DNA from: CAZLQR01 sp964404095
GTDB lineage: Bacteria; Patescibacteriota; Microgenomatia; UBA1406; GWC2-37-13
Assembly: GCA_964404095.1 (NCBI GenBank)
Contig: CAYOIN010000014.1
Location: forward strand, 1-25,718
DNA length: 25,718 nt
Direction: 5' to 3'
Shown here: in pieces, positions 6,545 to 13,261 of the stretch
Layout of the letters: each line of letters opens with the position of its first letter
Numbering within the stretch: the first letter of the stretch is position 1
Program-made: the position numbers and the translations under genes
Notes under the pieces: model-generated
What the model was told of the DNA's origin: nothing
The model's input: the letters and a program-made list of their open reading frames with translations, nothing else
The model's database searches: none

Positions 6545-7537
6545 ATGGGTATTAAAGATACGGCCCGACAGTTAGTGGCTCCAGGAAAAGGAATTCTTGC
6601 CGCAGATGAAAGTACCTCCACAATCGCAAAGCGGTTTGAAAAAGCCCATATTGAGAACACCGAAGATAATCGAAGACTCTATCGTCAGCTCCTGTTTAGC
6701 ACCCAAGGAATGGAGAACTATATCAGCGGCGTTATCTTATTTGATGAAACATTGCGACAGTCTACTACCGACGGAATCCCGTTCTCAAAACTCCTTCGAG
6801 GGAAAGGAGTACTTCCCGGTATCAAGGTGGATCAAGGCGTGGTGCCATTTGGGACGAAACAAGAGACAGTCACGAAAGGACTCGAGGGTCTCGACGATCG
6901 GTTGAAAGAATATCGAGAGTTGGGCGCTGCCTTTACAAAATGGCGAGGGGTGATTTCGATCGGCGAAGGTATGCCAACCGACGAGTGCATTCGCGAAAAC
7001 GCAAAGGCACTTGCGCAGTTCGCTCTGAAAACACAACGAGCCGGATTGGTTCCGATTGTAGAGCCGGAGGTGCTTATGGACGGGAATCATACAATCGAGC
7101 GTTGTGCGGAGGTGACAGAGAAAACACTCGTGGCGGTTTTTGAGGAGTTGGATCATGCAGGTGTCGATCTTGAGGGAATGCTGCTTAAGCCAAACATGGT
7201 AATCGCTGGTTCTCAGGTACAGCCCCCATCTGAGAAGGTGACCGTCGCGAAGATGACGCTCGCTTGCTTCCAAAAAGCGGTACCAGCGTCAGTGCCCGGG
7301 ATTGTGTTTCTTTCCGGCGGTCAGACTGATGAACAAGCAGCGCTCAACCTCAATGAAATGAATAAGACAAAGGGACTTCCATGGCAGCTCAGTTTTTCTT
7401 TTGGACGAGGTTTGCAGCAGGCCGCACTGAAGGCGGTTGAGGGTGATCTGCACAACACAGACAAACAGAACCTGGCACAGGAGGCTTTTGCGAAGAGCGC
7501 AGAGCAGTGTAGTAAGGCTCGAGAAGGTCTTCTTTAA
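6545..7537 (+). CDS. fba: Fructose-bisphosphate aldolase, class I
   Basis: 330 residues from ATG 6545, chosen because the promoter lies between it and the longer in-frame starts. It belongs to the eukaryote-like class I family: GILAADESTSTIAKR at 16-30 (with Asp21), GIKVDQG near 92-98, TKWRGV with the catalytic Lys at 132, PIVEPE with Glu173, and the Schiff-base Lys at 215 in LLKPN. It needs no metal and reversibly splits fructose 1,6-bisphosphate into dihydroxyacetone phosphate and glyceraldehyde 3-phosphate in the cytoplasm. With fbp, gap and pgk further along, it completes much of the central hexose/triose segment. A clear intrinsic terminator follows immediately. Confidence 0.95.
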   Translation: MGIKDTARQLVAPGKGILAADESTSTIAKRFEKAHIENTEDNRRLYRQLLFSTQGMENYISGVILFDETLRQSTTDGIPFSKLLRGKGVLPGIKVDQGVVPFGTKQETVTKGLEGLDDRLKEYRELGAAFTKWRGVISIGEGMPTDECIRENAKALAQFALKTQRAGLVPIVEPEVLMDGNHTIERCAEVTEKTLVAVFEELDHAGVDLEGMLLKPNMVIAGSQVQPPSEKVTVAKMTLACFQKAVPASVPGIVFLSGGQTDEQAALNLNEMNKTKGLPWQLSFSFGRGLQQAALKAVEGDLHNTDKQNLAQEAFAKSAEQCSKAREGLL

Positions 7538-8070
7538 TCACGATCTTTACTAAAGATCGTTTTTTCTTTCTTAATCTCAATATCTGGTTTAAGATCTGCA
7601 AAAATTTTGAGATATCGATTCGGGTTATGTACCCAATAGAGATCAAGATATTTCTGCATTCGGATGTCGTAAACGGTGATTGTTCCAAAATCAAAAATTT
7701 CACCAAGAATACCTTCCGATAGTTTAATCGCTCGCACATTGCTCATTTTGTATTTTTCTTGCTTCTTATAAAAGAACCCCTTTTTGTGGATGAGATACTC
7801 TGGATTCAGTTCATAGTATTCATAGAGCCATTGGAGAACGGTAGAGGTGATAATGGAAAGCTTGACCACGCCCATGATCATGAATACAGTTGCTACCATA
7901 ATCATCCCACTCATCTCCGGAGTCCCTCCGGAAACAAGGAGTGCGAAGAGACCCAAGAACAAGAGCGAGAAGATAATATCAGCGCCGATAATTCGCACAA
8001 GGAGGATGAATACACTTTGTCGAATATTAAGATGATTGAGCGTTAATTTCTGGGCAATATCATCGGACAT
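7534..8070 (-). CDS. Membrane protein with bacterial PH-like (bPH2/DUF304) domain
   Basis: 178 residues from ATG 8070, selected because a TATACT box ends 6 nt before it; the longer ORF upstream runs into the divergent gene. Two hydrophobic helices (about residues 20-50 and 53-78) are followed by a DUF304/bPH2-type beta domain: YELNPEYLIHKKGFF, then KMSNVRAIKLSEGILGEIFDFGTITVYD. Such proteins sit in the inner membrane with the PH-like domain in the cytoplasm; their ligand is not established. The stop overlaps the aldolase stop by four bases, and the aldolase terminator is embedded in its last codons. Confidence 0.85.
   Translation of the reverse strand: MSDDIAQKLTLNHLNIRQSVFILLVRIIGADIIFSLLFLGLFALLVSGGTPEMSGMIMVATVFMIMGVVKLSIITSTVLQWLYEYYELNPEYLIHKKGFFYKKQEKYKMSNVRAIKLSEGILGEIFDFGTITVYDIRMQKYLDLYWVHNPNRYLKIFADLKPDIEIKKEKTIFSKDRD
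7540..7569 (+). terminator. Intrinsic terminator of the aldolase gene
   Basis: ACGATCTTT (7540-7548) pairs perfectly with AAAGATCGT (7552-7560) around a 3-base loop, followed by TTTTTCTTT. It lies wholly inside the 3' coding end of the convergent PH-like gene, where the same bases encode the Lys/Asp-rich tail. Confidence 0.85.
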
Positions 8071-8076
8071 ACCTCT

Positions 8077-8089
8077 AGTATAGTATAAT
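8077..8089. promoter_or_regulatory. Bidirectional promoter core, PH-like gene (-) and 8098 gene (+)
   Basis: Plus strand TATAAT at 8084-8089 ends 8 nt before ATG 8098. Minus strand TATACT at 8077-8082 ends exactly 6 nt before ATG 8070; a second minus TATACT at 8082-8087 overlaps the plus box in the octamer AGTATAAT. The two starts are only 27 bp apart, so both transcripts are near-leaderless. Confidence 0.7.
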
Positions 8090-8097
8090 CTTGACCT

Positions 8098-8724
8098 ATG
8101 AGTGTAAGGGCTCGTTTCACGCAAGAGGAACATATCATTCAGCAGATACGATCGAACCTGTCGATGGTGCATGCCGTACGCTCGAATCACCCCACCGTCT
8201 ACGCGAGCTCACCGACGAGTACGGGCAAGCGCATGTATGACTACTTCCGTACATACCGCGTTATATCAGTTCCACAGCTCATCAAGAAGACGAATCGAAA
8301 TTTTTATCTTCATCATGTTATGCATGTTAATATTCAAGAAGGCATCGACTTTGGTCTTCATTTGCAAACGAAAGGAGTCGAGAAGATTATTGTCCCAGGG
8401 ATTTTTTTTGCGGAAGGATGGACGCAGGATCATTACATCTCGCTCTGGGAGCGCGTGATCAACGATGAGGTAGACGAGATTATCTTTAATCACAACTGGG
8501 AGTATTCAGATGGGTGTGTGCAGGAGCTTCTCATCGGTCTTCGCGCGGGTAAGACGCTTCGCCTCCGATCAGACCTCAAGAAAAAGCTTGATCTTTCGCA
8601 GGCATTAAAGAAAATAAAGAGAGCTATTCAGTACGTCGATTCGATCGGAGCAAACTCAAAGAATCTCTACAATACCTACCGAAGAATTGAGCTCCACAGT
8701 GATCGAAGAAGTGCTAGGCGCTAA
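8098..8724 (+). CDS. Unknown protein, possible nucleoside deoxyribosyltransferase-like fold
   Basis: 208 residues, soluble. A central stretch has the look of the nucleoside 2-deoxyribosyltransferase/DUF4406-like fold: an early YASSPTS (residues ~35-41), where that fold has its first phosphate loop, and later EIIFNHNWEYSDGCVQEL, comparable to the W-x-S-x-G-x-x-E signature carrying the catalytic Glu. I rate this as a resemblance only. The C-terminal 60 residues are basic and helical, possibly a nucleic-acid or protein contact. It is transcribed from the divergent promoter shared with the PH-like gene, and its stop overlaps the convergent cutA by 11 bases. Confidence 0.6.
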   Translation: MSVRARFTQEEHIIQQIRSNLSMVHAVRSNHPTVYASSPTSTGKRMYDYFRTYRVISVPQLIKKTNRNFYLHHVMHVNIQEGIDFGLHLQTKGVEKIIVPGIFFAEGWTQDHYISLWERVINDEVDEIIFNHNWEYSDGCVQELLIGLRAGKTLRLRSDLKKKLDLSQALKKIKRAIQYVDSIGANSKNLYNTYRRIELHSDRRSARR

Positions 8725-9031
8725 CAAGGTTTTGTGCAAGCCACTCTCTTGTTTTTTTGGTCGTCTGAATGATCGGAATGCTCGTAAGCACGAAGGTTTC
8801 ATAACTATGTAGGTTACCGATCTCGCTCTCGATTCGATCAAATAACTCCTCCGCTGAGTCCATGATGAGGAGAACTTCAGAGGATTTGTTCACAACGCCA
8901 TTCCACAAAAACCGTGATGAGATTGAAGAATTTTTCACGCACGCTACGAGATTCTTATTGAGAAGAGTAGTCCCAATGCGCTCAGCTTCCTGCATATCTG
9001 CGCAGGTGAGAAGATAGATGCATGGTTTCAT
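8714..9031 (-). CDS. cutA: CutA1 family protein
   Basis: 105 residues, the normal size. CutA1 features are the opening beta strand (CIYLLTCADMQEAERI), NLVACVK, the FLWNG segment, EVLLIMDS, and HSYET, where most members have HPYE. The family forms very stable trimers; the old link to copper tolerance is not generally supported, and a signalling or nucleotide-binding role has been suggested. ATG 9031 is chosen over GTG 9037 because TATAAT at 9038-9043 ends exactly 6 nt before it, so the mRNA should begin with the ATG. It lies 26 bases after the thermonuclease stop. Confidence 0.9.
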   Translation of the reverse strand: MKPCIYLLTCADMQEAERIGTTLLNKNLVACVKNSSISSRFLWNGVVNKSSEVLLIMDSAEELFDRIESEIGNLHSYETFVLTSIPIIQTTKKTREWLAQNLVSA

Positions 9032-9037
9032 ATCCAC

Positions 9038-9043
9038 ATTATA
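9038..9043 (-). promoter_or_regulatory. -10 box of cutA, leaderless geometry
   Basis: TATAAT on the minus strand ends 6 nt before ATG 9031. No convincing -35; the upstream region is the AT palindrome TTAATTAATTAATT around 9054-9067. Confidence 0.6.
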
Positions 9044-9057
9044 CCCACTCCATTTAA

Positions 9058-9630
9058 TTAATTAATTGGAGTCTGCGTGCAGGTAGACCAGAGTCCATGA
9101 TTATTCATACGAGCTTGTTGCTCCGATTTCAGAAAGAGATCGGTATGTCGGACGTCCGGTGGGTATGTACGTGCATGTGCAAAGCCCTCACGTACCAAGA
9201 AGTCGTTCACAAACAGACCACTGGGTGATGATTCGGTATTGACGTATACATACCGGAGAAGTCGACCATATCGATCCACTTCAGATACATCCTTTACCAA
9301 CCTCACTCGTTTTCCCTCGACAAGTTGTTTATTCTGAAGATAGGCTTCTTGCCCAAAGCACTGAAGGGCTTTTGTTGGATGTTTTGTCTCCGGCGTATCG
9401 ATTCCGATATACCGAACCTTCTGTCCAGACTCAATCTCAATCGTGTCACCATCGATTACCCGTGTCACCACAGCGGTCTGGCTTAGGTTGGTCGTGGGTG
9501 GTCGAACTGTTGGGGTTGGGGTGGTAAACAACCGTTGAAGTTGTGGAGGAATCGTCTTCTGAGGAATCAATCCAACTGCGATTACCACAAGAAGTATCAG
9601 AAGTTTTTTCTGCATCCGAGATGTTCTCAC
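9058..9630 (-). CDS. Thermonuclease (SNase-like), secreted or anchored
   Basis: 190 residues from GTG 9630; ATG 9615 is an alternative. The GTG is favoured because TATAAT ends exactly 6 nt before it. An N-terminal hydrophobic helix (about residues 9-21) is a signal or anchor, then a Thr/Pro linker (FTTPTPTVRPPT) leads to an SNase domain: VIDGDTIEI, VRYIGIDTPETKHP with the catalytic Arg and Glu, and SEVDRYGRLLRYVYV with the second Arg. Staphylococcal-type nucleases cut DNA and RNA with calcium. On a small-genome, probably host-associated cell, an exported nuclease would let it harvest nucleotides from its surroundings. It diverges from the tRNA-Pro gene. Confidence 0.92.
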   Translation of the reverse strand: MRTSRMQKKLLILLVVIAVGLIPQKTIPPQLQRLFTTPTPTVRPPTTNLSQTAVVTRVIDGDTIEIESGQKVRYIGIDTPETKHPTKALQCFGQEAYLQNKQLVEGKRVRLVKDVSEVDRYGRLLRYVYVNTESSPSGLFVNDFLVREGFAHARTYPPDVRHTDLFLKSEQQARMNNHGLWSTCTQTPIN

Positions 9631-9636
9631 AGAAAA

Positions 9637-9667
9637 ATTATACTGCCAAGTTGGTGTATAATATCAA
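9637..9667. promoter_or_regulatory. Divergent promoters of thermonuclease (-) and tRNA-Pro (+)
   Basis: Minus: TATAAT at 9637-9642 ends 6 nt before GTG 9630, with a possible TTGATA -35 at 9662-9667 (19 bp spacer). Plus: TATAAT at 9657-9662, 12 bases before the tRNA 5' end. The tRNA -10 and the nuclease -35 overlap. Confidence 0.6.
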
Positions 9668-9674
9668 TGTAAAT

Positions 9675-9752
9675 CGGGGTGTAGCTCAGATGGCTTAGAG
9701 TGCGCGCTTTGGGAGCGTGAGGTCGTGGGTTCAAGTCCCACCACCCCGACCA
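9675..9752 (+). tRNA. tRNA-Pro (UGG anticodon), CCA encoded
   Basis: Full cloverleaf: acceptor CGGGGTG with CACCCCG (C1-G72 as in bacterial tRNA-Pro), D stem GCTC/GAGT, anticodon stem CGCGC/GCGTG with loop TTTGGGA giving UGG at 34-36, T arm GTGGG/CCCAC with TTCAAGT, discriminator A and genomic CCA. It reads CCA/CCG and probably other Pro codons by wobble. The alpha/beta hydrolase ATG follows after only six bases, so the mRNA is probably released by tRNA 3' processing. Confidence 0.97.
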
Positions 9753-9758
9753 CTTCTT

Positions 9759-10643
9759 ATGCAACTTGAGATAGTAGATTTCATCACCCCTGATCAACTT
9801 CAACTGCGTGGTCTATGGGCCGGCAACTCAGACGCATCGACGGTTTATATCTTTATCCACGGACTGGCGAGCGATGTATTTGCAGGAAGAATGATTCATG
9901 GTCTTGTGAGTGACTACGTTGCGGTTTTTTCGTTTAGTAATCGAGGTGCGGGAGTTCTGTCACGATTAAAGAAACTTAATCCAAATCTGCCAAAAGGTTA
10001 TGAGAGTGTGAGCGGCGGCATGGCAGTTGAAGTTTTTGAAGAGTCTGTACAGGACATTGAAGGAGCGATTCGGTTTGCAAAGGCTCGTGGTGCGCAGAGA
10101 ATCTTTCTGGTAGGACATTCAACAGGCTGTCAAAAGTCGGTGTATTATCTTGCAAAAACAAAGAATCGTCAGAACATAACAGGAGTGATTCTGTTAGCCC
10201 CACTAAGCGACTACGCAACCATCGCACTCTTAGAAGATAAGAAGCAGTATGAGACGGCGCTTGAATATGCAATAAAGGAAGTTCGGGAGGGAAGAAAGGA
10301 TCGATTAATTCCTGAGGATCTCTGGCCTTCGGAGCTTATCAGCGCGCAACGATTTATAAGTCTCTATACACCAGAAAGTGAAGAGGAGATTTTTACATAT
10401 AGTTCGAAAAAGAAACCAGATACCTATCGGGCAGTATCCATTCCGGTGCTCACAGTGTTTGCAGGGGCGGATGAGTATGGCGATCGGCCTGCCTCAGAGC
10501 TCGCCTCATGGTTTGCTGAACACTCAGCATCAGCGCAATTCAAATCCATAGTTGTAGACAACTCCCTCCATAACTTTAAAGGTTTCGAGAAAGTAATCTG
10601 CTCGACTATTGCTGCATGGAGTACATCAGTCGAAACAGAGTAA
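9759..10643 (+). CDS. Alpha/beta hydrolase, DUF1749-like
   Basis: 294 residues from ATG 9759; the longer frame reads through the tRNA and is rejected. Alpha/beta hydrolase fold: HGL oxyanion loop at 34-36, SNRGAG near 60-65, nucleophile elbow GHSTG at 119-123 (Ser121), a later Asp in FAGADEYGD (Asp238) and His271 in SLHNF, giving a complete Ser-Asp-His triad. FSNRGAGVLS and the region before the elbow recall the DUF1749/UPF0613 group; the substrate is unknown, with an esterase-like activity likely. No signal peptide, so cytoplasmic. It has no promoter of its own and is read from the tRNA promoter. Its 3' end overlaps the DUF192 gene by 28 bases. Confidence 0.85.
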   Translation: MQLEIVDFITPDQLQLRGLWAGNSDASTVYIFIHGLASDVFAGRMIHGLVSDYVAVFSFSNRGAGVLSRLKKLNPNLPKGYESVSGGMAVEVFEESVQDIEGAIRFAKARGAQRIFLVGHSTGCQKSVYYLAKTKNRQNITGVILLAPLSDYATIALLEDKKQYETALEYAIKEVREGRKDRLIPEDLWPSELISAQRFISLYTPESEEEIFTYSSKKKPDTYRAVSIPVLTVFAGADEYGDRPASELASWFAEHSASAQFKSIVVDNSLHNFKGFEKVICSTIAAWSTSVETE

Positions 10644-11017
10644 TTCTATTTTTCTGTGCGATCGTCATTATCTACGTCGGTTTTTGGCTCATACGTCCGA
10701 ACGCTTCAACAAAATCAGTTCGCATTCTTGGAAAACAATATTCCCTTCAAGTCGCCGATTCACCGAAGGAGTGGGAGCAGGGATTAATGCATGTTCGTTC
10801 GTTGCCATCGGCGGACGGCATGGTGTTCGAGTTTCCGAACATGCAGTATCGAATGTTCTGGAACAAGAATACCTATATGGATCTTGATCTCTACTGGATG
10901 CAGGATGATGTCGTTGTTGGGAAAAGTTTCCTTCCATCGATAGAACGATCTGCACTCACGATGGTTCGCTCGCCTCGCCCGGTGAATAGAGTAGTTGAGA
11001 TACCACGAAAAAAATAA
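10616..11017 (+). CDS. DUF192 (UPF0127) protein with N-terminal membrane anchor
   Basis: 133 residues. One transmembrane or signal helix (about 8-26) precedes a DUF192 domain: EWEQGLMHVRSLPSADGMVFEF and the hallmark FWNKNTYMDLDLYW (usually FWMKNT). DUF192 proteins are small beta-barrels found exported in many bacteria and archaea, of unsettled function. The start lies within the end of the hydrolase gene, a typical coupled overlap. Its stop is one base from the stop of the convergent pgk, and no terminator hairpin is seen between them. Confidence 0.92.
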   Translation: MEYISRNRVILFFCAIVIIYVGFWLIRPNASTKSVRILGKQYSLQVADSPKEWEQGLMHVRSLPSADGMVFEFPNMQYRMFWNKNTYMDLDLYWMQDDVVVGKSFLPSIERSALTMVRSPRPVNRVVEIPRKK

Positions 11018-11018
11018 A

Positions 11019-12215
11019 TTATCGCGTAGAGGATTCGAGCGCCTGCAGTCCGGGAAGTGTTCCTTTTTCGATAAACTCAAGCATTGCGCCTCCTCCGGTT
11101 GAGATATGCGTTATGTTGTCGAGGTACTCTTTTTTTGAGATAGCGGCGAGTGTGTCTCCACCACCGACCACCGAGATCGCATCGTCTGTGTTTGCGATAC
11201 TGTAGTAGATGAAGTCCGTTGCTCGGCGGTACTGTGGATTCTCAAAGTATCCGACCGGGCCATTCCAGATGATTGTTTTTGCACTGTTAATGAGGGAGCC
11301 CCATCGAGCCTGAGTTTCGGGGCCGATATCCAGAATCGCATCCTCTCGAACAACCTCTCCAACTTTTTTAACCACTCCACCTTGTTGCGCATCGTCTATT
11401 GATCCACACACCACATCGGTTGGAAGAACAATCTCTGTATGTTTCTGACCCGCTTCGTAGAGAAGACGTCGGGCATTCTCCTTCTCATCGTATTCATAGA
11501 TACTTTTTCCAACCTCGATATTTTTACTTGCCAGAAACGTATTTGCGATACCTCCACCAACCAAGACATAGTCGGCAATGTCGAGGAGCTTGCCGATGAG
11601 GTTGAGTTTTGTTGAAATTTTGGAGCCGCCGAGAATGACCACGACTGGTTTGCGAGGTTCATGCACCGCTCGAGAGATCATCTCCACCTCTTTTTTCAGG
11701 AGTAGGCCTCCGTATGATGGAATAAACTTCGGGACTCCAACAACCGATGCCTCAGCTCGGTGCGCCATCGCAAATGCATCATTCACATAGACGTCTGCAA
11801 GGGCAGCGAGCTCTTGAGCGAATGAGGGGTCATTCAGTTTTTCCTCTTTATAGAAACGAATATTTTCTAGCACGAACAGTTCTTTCGGGAGCTGCGACTT
11901 AAAGACCGAAGGATCGGTTGTTCGAAAGTCATCGATGAGTCGGATCGAGTATCCAGGTAGGTATTGTTTGAGCCGGTCAACAACAATCTGCAGTGAGTGC
12001 TTCGGATCGCGGTCTCTGCCATGCGGACGATTAAGTTTTGCCACGCAGATGACACGGTTCCCATTCTGCAAGAGTCGTTCAATCGTTGGGATATTCTGCT
12101 GAATGCGGATATCGTTTGCGATGGTTGCATCCTCATTGAGCGAAACGTCAAAATCCGCTCGTAGGAGAACCCGCTTATTTACGATCTCGACACTGTCGAT
12201 ATAGGTGATACTCAT
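11019..12215 (-). CDS. pgk: Phosphoglycerate kinase
   Basis: 398 residues, normal length. It interconverts 1,3-bisphosphoglycerate + ADP and 3-phosphoglycerate + ATP. Family landmarks are LLRADFD near 17-23, NDIRIQQNIPTI, LPTDVVCG, IWNGPVGYFE, GGGDTLAAI and STGGGAMLEF near the C-terminus. Two usually conserved substrate-site motifs differ: the typical DFNVP is DFDVS (Asp23 for Asn) and the SHLGRP loop reads AKLNRP (Lys60 for His), while Arg19 and Arg63 remain. ATG 12215 is chosen because it overlaps the gap stop as ATGA, so the two are translationally coupled; upstream in-frame starts lie inside gap. Confidence 0.95.
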   Translation of the reverse strand: MSITYIDSVEIVNKRVLLRADFDVSLNEDATIANDIRIQQNIPTIERLLQNGNRVICVAKLNRPHGRDRDPKHSLQIVVDRLKQYLPGYSIRLIDDFRTTDPSVFKSQLPKELFVLENIRFYKEEKLNDPSFAQELAALADVYVNDAFAMAHRAEASVVGVPKFIPSYGGLLLKKEVEMISRAVHEPRKPVVVILGGSKISTKLNLIGKLLDIADYVLVGGGIANTFLASKNIEVGKSIYEYDEKENARRLLYEAGQKHTEIVLPTDVVCGSIDDAQQGGVVKKVGEVVREDAILDIGPETQARWGSLINSAKTIIWNGPVGYFENPQYRRATDFIYYSIANTDDAISVVGGGDTLAAISKKEYLDNITHISTGGGAMLEFIEKGTLPGLQALESSTR

Positions 12216-13225
12216 ATAAAATGGCCAACCCGCTGGACCAGATCTGCGATTCGGCATGCATACCCCCATTCATTGTCGTACCACGAAACTACCTTAATCA
12301 TGTTTCCATCAATCACCTTCGTATAGTTGGCATCAAAAATGCACGAATGAGTGTTTCCGATATAGTCACTCGAAACGAGTGTCTCGGTTTGGTATTGAAG
12401 AATACCACTCATCTGGGTGTCGGCCGCAATCTTAAAAGCCGACAAAACGGCGTCCACATCGGTGCTCCGCTCAACAACAACCGTCGCGTCACACATCGAA
12501 ACCGTTGGAACCGGTACCCGAACCGACATTACCTCAATCTTTCCTTTGAGAGATGGAATTGTTTTGACCACCGCCTTCGATGCACCGGAGGTTGTTGGGA
12601 TAATATTTTGAGATGCTGCTCGAGCTCGATCGAACGACTTTCCCGTATCGTCGAGGAGGCTCTGCGTAAGCGTCATGGCGTGGATGGTGGTGAGTTCGCC
12701 TTTCACAATTCGAAAACTATCGTTGAGCACCTTCAAGAGAGGCGCTGCACAGTTCGTCGTACAGGAACAGTTTGAGATGATTGCATGATTTGCAAAGTCG
12801 AACTCACGATCATTTACGCCGAGCACTACATGAGGAATCACATCGTCTTTGGAGGGTGCGGTTAGGAGTACTTTTTTTACCGCGCCTTTGAGATGTTTAT
12901 GGAGGTCTTCATGCGTCATATATGCTCCGGTCGCATCGACAACGATGTCTACCTCGTGTTCATCCCACGGGATGGTGTCGATGGTTGCATTCTGTACGGT
13001 TGGAATAGAGTGCGTATTAACTTTCAACATTCCATTCTCAGCGCGCACCTCGTGTGCGAAGGTTCGATAGACAGAGTCGTAACGAAGAAGATATGCCATC
13101 ATCTCTGCCTGTGTTTTTCGAGTGTTGATCACCGCAATATCAAACAGATCTTCGTCTAGCGCAATACGAGTGAGCGCTCTACCAATTCGACCAAATCCAT
13201 TGAGTCCAACCCGAAGACGCTTCAT
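12212..13225 (-). CDS. gap: Glyceraldehyde-3-phosphate dehydrogenase, type I
   Basis: 337 residues. GLNGFGRIGR at 8-16 binds the dinucleotide; the catalytic Cys155 lies in SNCSCTTNC and His182 in TTIHAMT. It oxidises glyceraldehyde 3-phosphate to 1,3-bisphosphoglycerate, or runs in reverse for gluconeogenesis. After beta-strand 2 the sequence is INTRKT, where NAD-specific enzymes carry IND; the missing Asp together with Arg and Lys suggests that NADP(H) may be accepted. ATG 13225 is chosen over GTG 13243 because the -10 box ends exactly 6 nt before it. It sits between fbp and pgk on the same strand. Confidence 0.95.
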   Translation of the reverse strand: MKRLRVGLNGFGRIGRALTRIALDEDLFDIAVINTRKTQAEMMAYLLRYDSVYRTFAHEVRAENGMLKVNTHSIPTVQNATIDTIPWDEHEVDIVVDATGAYMTHEDLHKHLKGAVKKVLLTAPSKDDVIPHVVLGVNDREFDFANHAIISNCSCTTNCAAPLLKVLNDSFRIVKGELTTIHAMTLTQSLLDDTGKSFDRARAASQNIIPTTSGASKAVVKTIPSLKGKIEVMSVRVPVPTVSMCDATVVVERSTDVDAVLSAFKIAADTQMSGILQYQTETLVSSDYIGNTHSCIFDANYTKVIDGNMIKVVSWYDNEWGYACRIADLVQRVGHFI

Positions 13226-13231
13226 AGTGTT

Positions 13232-13260
13232 AGTATGAACCAAAAGCCGACAAGTAGCAA
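13232..13260 (-). promoter_or_regulatory. Promoter of gap-pgk, leaderless geometry
   Basis: TTGCTA (13255-13260), 17 bp spacer, CATACT (13232-13237), ending 6 nt before ATG 13225. The -35 starts just two bases past the fbp stop, so gap-pgk can be expressed separately from fbp. Confidence 0.65.
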
Positions 13261-13261
13261 G

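Noticed and set aside
9054..9067. Palindrome TTAATTAATTAATT between cutA and thermonuclease
   Set aside because: Simple AT repeat with no stable hairpin or T-run; it includes the nuclease stop codon and needs no special function.
9675..9752. tRNA as an integration site
   Set aside because: No integrase, no repeated 3' tRNA fragment and no foreign-looking genes nearby.
9717..9758. Upstream extension of the hydrolase reading through tRNA-Pro
   Set aside because: The extra residues are encoded by the tRNA itself; ATG 9759 is the sensible start.
12221..12775. 184-codon open frame on the plus strand
   Set aside because: Antisense shadow of gap; Cys/Arg-rich nonsense-like composition.
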